Assembly (NCBI RefSeq): GCF_002505485.1
Contig: NZ_DAVG01000126.1
Span: forward strand, 1 to 36,490
Direction of reading: 5' to 3'
Source: Methanosarcina sp. UBA5
GTDB taxonomy: Archaea; Halobacteriota; Methanosarcinia; Methanosarcinales; Methanosarcinaceae
Length of the DNA: 36,490 nucleotides
The translations under genes and the position numbers were made by a program. The notes under the pieces are model-generated. The model was not told the origin of the DNA, searched no databases, and was given only the letters and a program-made list of their open reading frames with translations. Of this stretch, positions 32,290-36,490 are shown one piece after another (position 1 is the stretch's first letter; every line of letters starts with the position of its first letter).

Positions 32290-33491
32290 TAAAATCCATA
32301 CTTGATAATGACCTTTACAAATTCACAATGCAACTTGCAGTGCTTGAACTTTTTCCCAGAACTGAGGCCGAATACCGGTTTACTAACCGGGGCACCCAGC
32401 GCTTTTCTACGGAATTTGTAGAAGAACTGGAGAGGATCATAAGTGAAGAAATCTCGAAATTAGTATTAACAGAAGAAGAATACAACTGGCTTTCCGAGCA
32501 CTGCCCTTACCTGAAACCCATGTACCTTGAATACCTCAAGAATTTCCGTTTCAAGCCAGGTGAGGTAAAAGTCTGTCTTACAGAAGAAAAAGATCTGGAT
32601 ATTCGGATAAAAGGACCATGGCATAGCACAATTCTCTGGGAGATTGTCCTTATGGCTGCGGTTTCGGAACTTTATTTCACAACCATTGAAAAAGAGTGGA
32701 AAGGAAATTCCCAAAAGGACTGTACTTCCGAATCTGTACTGGCTGCCTATGAAAATAAGATTCTTGAAATAGGAAAAGCCCTTGAGGAAAATAACTGCTT
32801 TTTTTCGGAATTTGGAACCCGCAGGCGAAGAAGTTCAGAACTCCACGATCATGTGATGAAAACCCTTACTGGAATAAAAACCCTTACTGGGACAAGTAAT
32901 GTATATTTTGCAAAAAAATACGGCCTGAAACCGATCGGGACCGTCGGGCATGAGTGGATTATGGGCACCTCAGCGCTTGTAGGGTTAAGGTATGCAAACC
33001 GTTTCGCTTTTGAAAACTGGGTGGAAGTTTATAACGGGGACTTGGGAATTGCCCTTACGGATACTTTCGGTTCAAAAGCCTTTTTTAAGGATATGGACCT
33101 GAAGTTATCAAAAATTTACGATGGGTTCAGGCACGACAGCGGAGATCCTTACGACTTTGTGGACGCTGTGATAGAGCATTACCAGAAAATGGGAATCGAT
33201 CCCATGAAAAAGTTAATCGTTTTCAGTGATGCCCTCGATGCAGACACTGCAATCCAACTCAAAAAATATTGCGATGGTAAAATCAACTGCAGTTTCGGCA
33301 TAGGCACAAGCCTTACCAATAACTCCGATTTCTTCCGTGAAAGCCCTCCTCTTAATATGGTCATAAAGCTGCACAGCATTGACGGCATTCCTGTTGTAAA
33401 ACTGAGCGACTCCCAGGAAAAGGAAACCGGAGAAAGAGACGCCATAAGGGTTGCAAATTACATTTTCGGAAGAAAAGGACTCGATGAATAG
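32286..33491 (+). CDS. pncB: Nicotinate phosphoribosyltransferase
   Basis: This is a 401-residue enzyme that joins nicotinate and PRPP to give nicotinate mononucleotide, with ATP use, in the NAD salvage (Preiss-Handler) pathway. The N-terminus SILDNDLYKFTMQLAVLELF and length match the bacterial PncB type. Key segments are FSEFGTRRRR (about 174-182), GTVGHEWIMG with H222 equivalent to the phosphorylated His of PncB, and FRHDSGDP (about 281-288), then FSDALDAD and FGIGTSLTN at the phosphate-binding side. The start is GTG at 32286. An 18-bp in-frame tandem duplication gives KTLTGIKTLTG at 192-202. A short upstream ORF may be translationally coupled. It is apparently not in an operon with other NAD genes. 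Confidence 0.93.
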   Translation: MIKSILDNDLYKFTMQLAVLELFPRTEAEYRFTNRGTQRFSTEFVEELERIISEEISKLVLTEEEYNWLSEHCPYLKPMYLEYLKNFRFKPGEVKVCLTEEKDLDIRIKGPWHSTILWEIVLMAAVSELYFTTIEKEWKGNSQKDCTSESVLAAYENKILEIGKALEENNCFFSEFGTRRRRSSELHDHVMKTLTGIKTLTGTSNVYFAKKYGLKPIGTVGHEWIMGTSALVGLRYANRFAFENWVEVYNGDLGIALTDTFGSKAFFKDMDLKLSKIYDGFRHDSGDPYDFVDAVIEHYQKMGIDPMKKLIVFSDALDADTAIQLKKYCDGKINCSFGIGTSLTNNSDFFRESPPLNMVIKLHSIDGIPVVKLSDSQEKETGERDAIRVANYIFGRKGLDE

Positions 33492-33522
33492 TTAAAATGG
33501 AAAGCAGATAATTAATATCCCG

Positions 33523-33665
33523 CTTGAGCGCAACCGTTGACCCGCAACCGTTGACCCGGTTGATCACGCCGATAGGGTTTGGGGATAAGGCTCTCAAACT
33601 CAACCATTGCTAAAGGGTTTTCGATCAAACCTTTTCTCAAAAGGTTTGCGGTCAAGCCTTTTTAA
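33523..33665 (-). repeat. Dispersed intergenic repeat, copy B
   Basis: This is the inverted copy of the element at 14297-14439. cttgagcgcaaccgttgacc, a second gcaaccgttgaccc, then ggttgatcacg matches the reverse of copy A almost exactly, followed by TTTTCGATCAAACC and GCGGTCAAGCC modules. It begins 32 nt after the phosphoribosyltransferase stop. Confidence 0.75.
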
Positions 33666-33758
33666 TAAAGCTTGCAGGTAAATCAGCCCCTTTCAGCAAA
33701 TTGAAAACAACTTATCTTGTCCATATAGTTCAGCCCTCTTGAGCAAAGCGAAAAGGGC

Positions 33759-33777
33759 CCCGTCCTCCCAAGACGGG
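33759..33777. terminator. GC-rich hairpin between convergent genes
   Basis: CCCGTC (33759-33764) pairs with GACGGG (33772-33777), with a 7-nt loop. Two copies of tcgggtgacg follow within 33780-33806. It lies between the convergent ends of the genes at 32286-33491 and 33840-36248. Confidence 0.4.
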
Positions 33778-33839
33778 ACTCGGGTGACGGAATTCGGGTG
33801 ACGAAACAGAAATCGAGTGGGAACTCGGATAAAGAAGTG

Positions 33840-36248
33840 TTAAGCTCGCTTTTTTACCCCCAAATAGATTAGTAGAGCCATAAGTAGCAAGGAGAATACT
33901 ATTATAATATTCTTGATTTTGCTATCAGGTTCCTTTTTATTTCCTTTTTCTTCTTTTTCGCTATTTGCTCCAATGTCTGAAGGCTTATTATTTTCATTTT
34001 TATTTATTGAGCCGTTTCCTGAGACTTTCTTAGACTCTTTTTGTTCAATTTCCGCTTTTTCGGAAGCATTTTCTTCTTTGGTGTAAGAGGTTATGGCAAA
34101 CGGTGAAAAGCCAGGAGTTCTGGCTTCGAAATAGGAGTATAGATTATCTTCGCCTTTTTTCTGAGCCTCAAGTCTGTTCCAAGATGTCTGATTATATCTC
34201 CACAGGCATATTTCGGATTTTTTGCCAACATTTTCGCTGATCCAGGTTTTTTCTACCTTAAACCTGATACATGCATTCTCAATATTTCCCGCCAGGAGAG
34301 TTCCTGTCTTTCCAACCTGAATATTCACGTTTTTATATATTTTACCAGGAGGGAGTTGCGGAACCTGTACGGATTTCTCTTTAAGCATCTCAATAGTTGC
34401 AGCCGTTCTTTTAAAAGTTTTCTTCGGATCAAACTCCAGAGTTGTTATACAGGTTGCATTCATCGGGAAATCAAATCTGACGTGAGAACCGCTGTTTATG
34501 TATCTAGATGCTGTTTCTTTGGAAGCGATGTTTCTGGAAGGTTCAAGGCTGGTAATTACACCCCCTCCACCGTGTCCTCCGCCTGAAGAAGAACTGCCGG
34601 ACTTACTCTGTGTATAAGTTCCCGTATTGACCGAATCTCCGTTTATTGTAACAGCCATGTCATTCGGTTTCTTCCAGCCTGAGAGATCATAAAACTGGAT
34701 TACGTAATCTCCAACAGTAAGATTATTGATTATGTAATTGCTCGGGTGCCATTCCGTATCGGGTCCGGTAGTAATCTTCCATTTTGCTTCGGTTTCAACA
34801 TCTTGAGGTTCAAGAATAACTTTTAGGGAATATTTTTCTAGGGAAGATTTCGATACGTTAATAGAATAAGGATAAACATTGAACCCCTGCTGGTCAATAT
34901 CTGTAGAAATTAGAGGATCATTTTCATAAGCTCCTGTAAAGTTATTTTTGAAGGAGGCTCGTGTAAAGAATATGATTTTTTCTGCACCATTACTCGGTTT
35001 TACCTTAATATTGAGAGTTTCTTCCTGTTGCGTGTCCCATTGGGACTGCAGTAATTCGACTGATGGATATTGTGCCTGGACTTCTCCGGCTTTTCCCTGG
35101 ATCGGATCACCTATTGTATATGTTTTGATATTGCTGCTTGTGCCTTCCACTCTTTCAATTCTCTCACCATTGGGGAAGGAAACCGAAATATAGCCTTCAC
35201 TTGCACTTTTGCCTTCATTTTTTACGGTTACGGAAATATTTGCAGCCTCACTTTCAGAAATTCTGCCATATGGTTCGATTCTAACATCTGTGATTTTTGG
35301 AGAAGGGAAGATCTCAGCTGAAGATGTGAGTTCTATTACAGCAATATCCGAGCTATTATCTGAGCTGTGCCCTGTAAAAACTATTTTTGAGCCGTCTGGG
35401 CTCCACTTGGGGTAAGCATCTATTATTCCAAGGTTTTCTGTAAGCTTAACCCTGTAATTTCCCTGTATGTCTCTGAGCCAGAGTTCGGGACTTCCTCCTT
35501 CGTCTGAGACATATACGATTTGTTTTCCGTCAGGACTGAAAGCAGGATTCCATTCTCCGTAAGGTGTATCGGTAAGCTGTGTCTGGTTTGTGCCATACCA
35601 CTCTATTGTCCAGAGATCGGGTTTCTCTTTTGAGTTATTGGCACTGTATATTACCTTCAGGCCAAGAGGGTTCCAATCTTTTCCTGTTCCAACATTTTCT
35701 GAGGTGCCGAGCCTGGTCTTATTACTCCCATCCCGATCAACTATCCAGAGCTGAGAAGGAGAACCTGTGGATTCCTCAGTATGAATTATTTTTCGTCCAA
35801 GACGGCACCAGGCCCCCCAGCCTTCGGACTTTTGAGGGTCATTTGTAATAGGGGTTGCGATTCTACTGTTCATATCTATTCTGTATAGATCGGACTGAGA
35901 ACCGTCCGATTTTGTTACAATCAGCTCTGTTCCATTGGGGTTCAGATCGTTAAAACCGATAAGATTTCCCTCTCCAATGCGTGTTCGCTCGATTTCACTC
36001 CCATCGGCCTTCATTCTGTACGAATTAAGAGCTCCGGATTCGTTATTTTTAACCGTGTACAGAATATAGTTCCCGTCTGCAGTCCACACCGGAAATAGTT
36101 CCAGTTCTTGACTGTTGGTAAGAAACTTTACAGTCTTTACAATGTTGTTTTCAGAAATATTTTCTCCATATCCCTCAGCTGCTTCCACAGGTATTGTGAG
36201 AATACCAATTATTAATATCAGACACACGTATTTTAAATTTAATTTCAT
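33840..36248 (-). CDS. Large surface protein: TolB-like propeller plus PGF-pre-PGF domain
   Basis: This is an 802-residue membrane-anchored extracellular protein. A signal peptide covers about 1-23 (LILIIGILTIPVEA). A TolB-like beta-propeller follows (about 40-310), with repeats such as NPAFSPDGKQIVYVSDEGGS and YPKWSPDGSKIVFTG. Next are a CARDB-like domain (about 318-430), a PEGA-like segment (about 470-545) and a Gly/Ser linker (SSSSGGGHGGGG). The PGF-pre-PGF domain (about 565-722, HVRFDFPMNATC to PGFSPFAIT) then leads to a Lys/Glu/Asn-rich stalk and one C-terminal helix (about 780-797) ending KKRA. A GGTGA ribosome binding site precedes the ATG at 36248. Proteins of this build are common in methanogen envelopes, and the ligand is unknown. 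Confidence 0.88.
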   Translation of the reverse strand: MKLNLKYVCLILIIGILTIPVEAAEGYGENISENNIVKTVKFLTNSQELELFPVWTADGNYILYTVKNNESGALNSYRMKADGSEIERTRIGEGNLIGFNDLNPNGTELIVTKSDGSQSDLYRIDMNSRIATPITNDPQKSEGWGAWCRLGRKIIHTEESTGSPSQLWIVDRDGSNKTRLGTSENVGTGKDWNPLGLKVIYSANNSKEKPDLWTIEWYGTNQTQLTDTPYGEWNPAFSPDGKQIVYVSDEGGSPELWLRDIQGNYRVKLTENLGIIDAYPKWSPDGSKIVFTGHSSDNSSDIAVIELTSSAEIFPSPKITDVRIEPYGRISESEAANISVTVKNEGKSASEGYISVSFPNGERIERVEGTSSNIKTYTIGDPIQGKAGEVQAQYPSVELLQSQWDTQQEETLNIKVKPSNGAEKIIFFTRASFKNNFTGAYENDPLISTDIDQQGFNVYPYSINVSKSSLEKYSLKVILEPQDVETEAKWKITTGPDTEWHPSNYIINNLTVGDYVIQFYDLSGWKKPNDMAVTINGDSVNTGTYTQSKSGSSSSGGGHGGGGVITSLEPSRNIASKETASRYINSGSHVRFDFPMNATCITTLEFDPKKTFKRTAATIEMLKEKSVQVPQLPPGKIYKNVNIQVGKTGTLLAGNIENACIRFKVEKTWISENVGKKSEICLWRYNQTSWNRLEAQKKGEDNLYSYFEARTPGFSPFAITSYTKEENASEKAEIEQKESKKVSGNGSINKNENNKPSDIGANSEKEEKGNKKEPDSKIKNIIIVFSLLLMALLIYLGVKKRA

Positions 36249-36490
36249 AAGTTTTCACCGTTAACATATTAAATTAATAATACATGTACATTCTAAAATA
36301 TATAATCTGTGGAAGTTCAATCCCAAGAATATATTCTAAATCAATTGACTAAATATAAACAACCGATAAAAAGAGTAATAACGGATGATATCTGGAGAAA
36401 GTAAAAAATAGATAAATTGGAAATTCAAAAGTAGGTCGTGCATTAGTAAGTGATTGATATTTTTTTCGTTGAGTATTTTTGCGAAGTTGC

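Overview
The window is most likely a chromosomal segment of a Methanosarcina species. The evidence is a UPF0228 protein, a DUF2117 relic, three LarA-like proteins, a CooS-type CO dehydrogenase homologue, PKD and PGF-type surface proteins, a disaggregatase-like beta-helix protein, low GC, TATA-type promoters, and many long intergenic regions full of decayed insertion sequences. The species cannot be fixed from the sequence alone. No rRNA, tRNA or CRISPR array was seen.

Layout. 0.1-5.6 kb: three minus-strand LarA-like genes, each with its own TATA-like box, with a UPF0228 gene and two decayed IS6/IS240-type relics between copies 1 and 2. 6.1-8.1 kb: a CooS-like gene on the plus strand, followed by a large hairpin and a convergent UPF0173 metallo-beta-lactamase gene. 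9.1-13.5 kb: a decayed DUF2117 gene, a 36-codon gene flanked by strong inverted repeats, a MarC-family membrane protein, and a badly broken type II secretion F (TadC/FlaJ-like) gene. 13.8-17.4 kb: a 45-codon gene with a strong ribosome binding site, a long repeat-rich spacer, and a CDF zinc transporter whose leader carries a 130-bp MITE. 17.7-21.6 kb: a PKD surface protein, a beta-helix protein with a frameshifted 3' end, an IS21-type MITE and an orphan small protein. 21.9-28.3 kb: a SHOCT membrane protein, a GNAT acetyltransferase, a 926-residue membrane protein with helical repeats, and a tandem duplication of a four-TM gene. 28.3-31.2 kb: a Cys-rich small protein, a maltose/galactoside O-acetyltransferase (possibly from bacteria), a 57-residue HTH-like protein, and a 102-residue membrane protein behind a TTA microsatellite. 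32.2-36.2 kb: nicotinate phosphoribosyltransferase and a large PGF-type surface protein with a TolB-like propeller.

Functional themes. The left end pairs three proteins that keep all ligands for the nickel-pincer cofactor with a CODH homologue that has lost both ligands of the dangling iron of the C-cluster but keeps the nickel-binding cysteine. A shared nickel theme is an inference. The right half is mostly cell-surface and membrane genes with clear signs of duplication, decay and transposon remodelling. The strongest leads are the altered CODH active site, the LarA triplet with mosaic identity, the 36-codon gene inside inverted repeats, the 926-residue protein, and the MITE lying between promoter and start codon of the zinc transporter.
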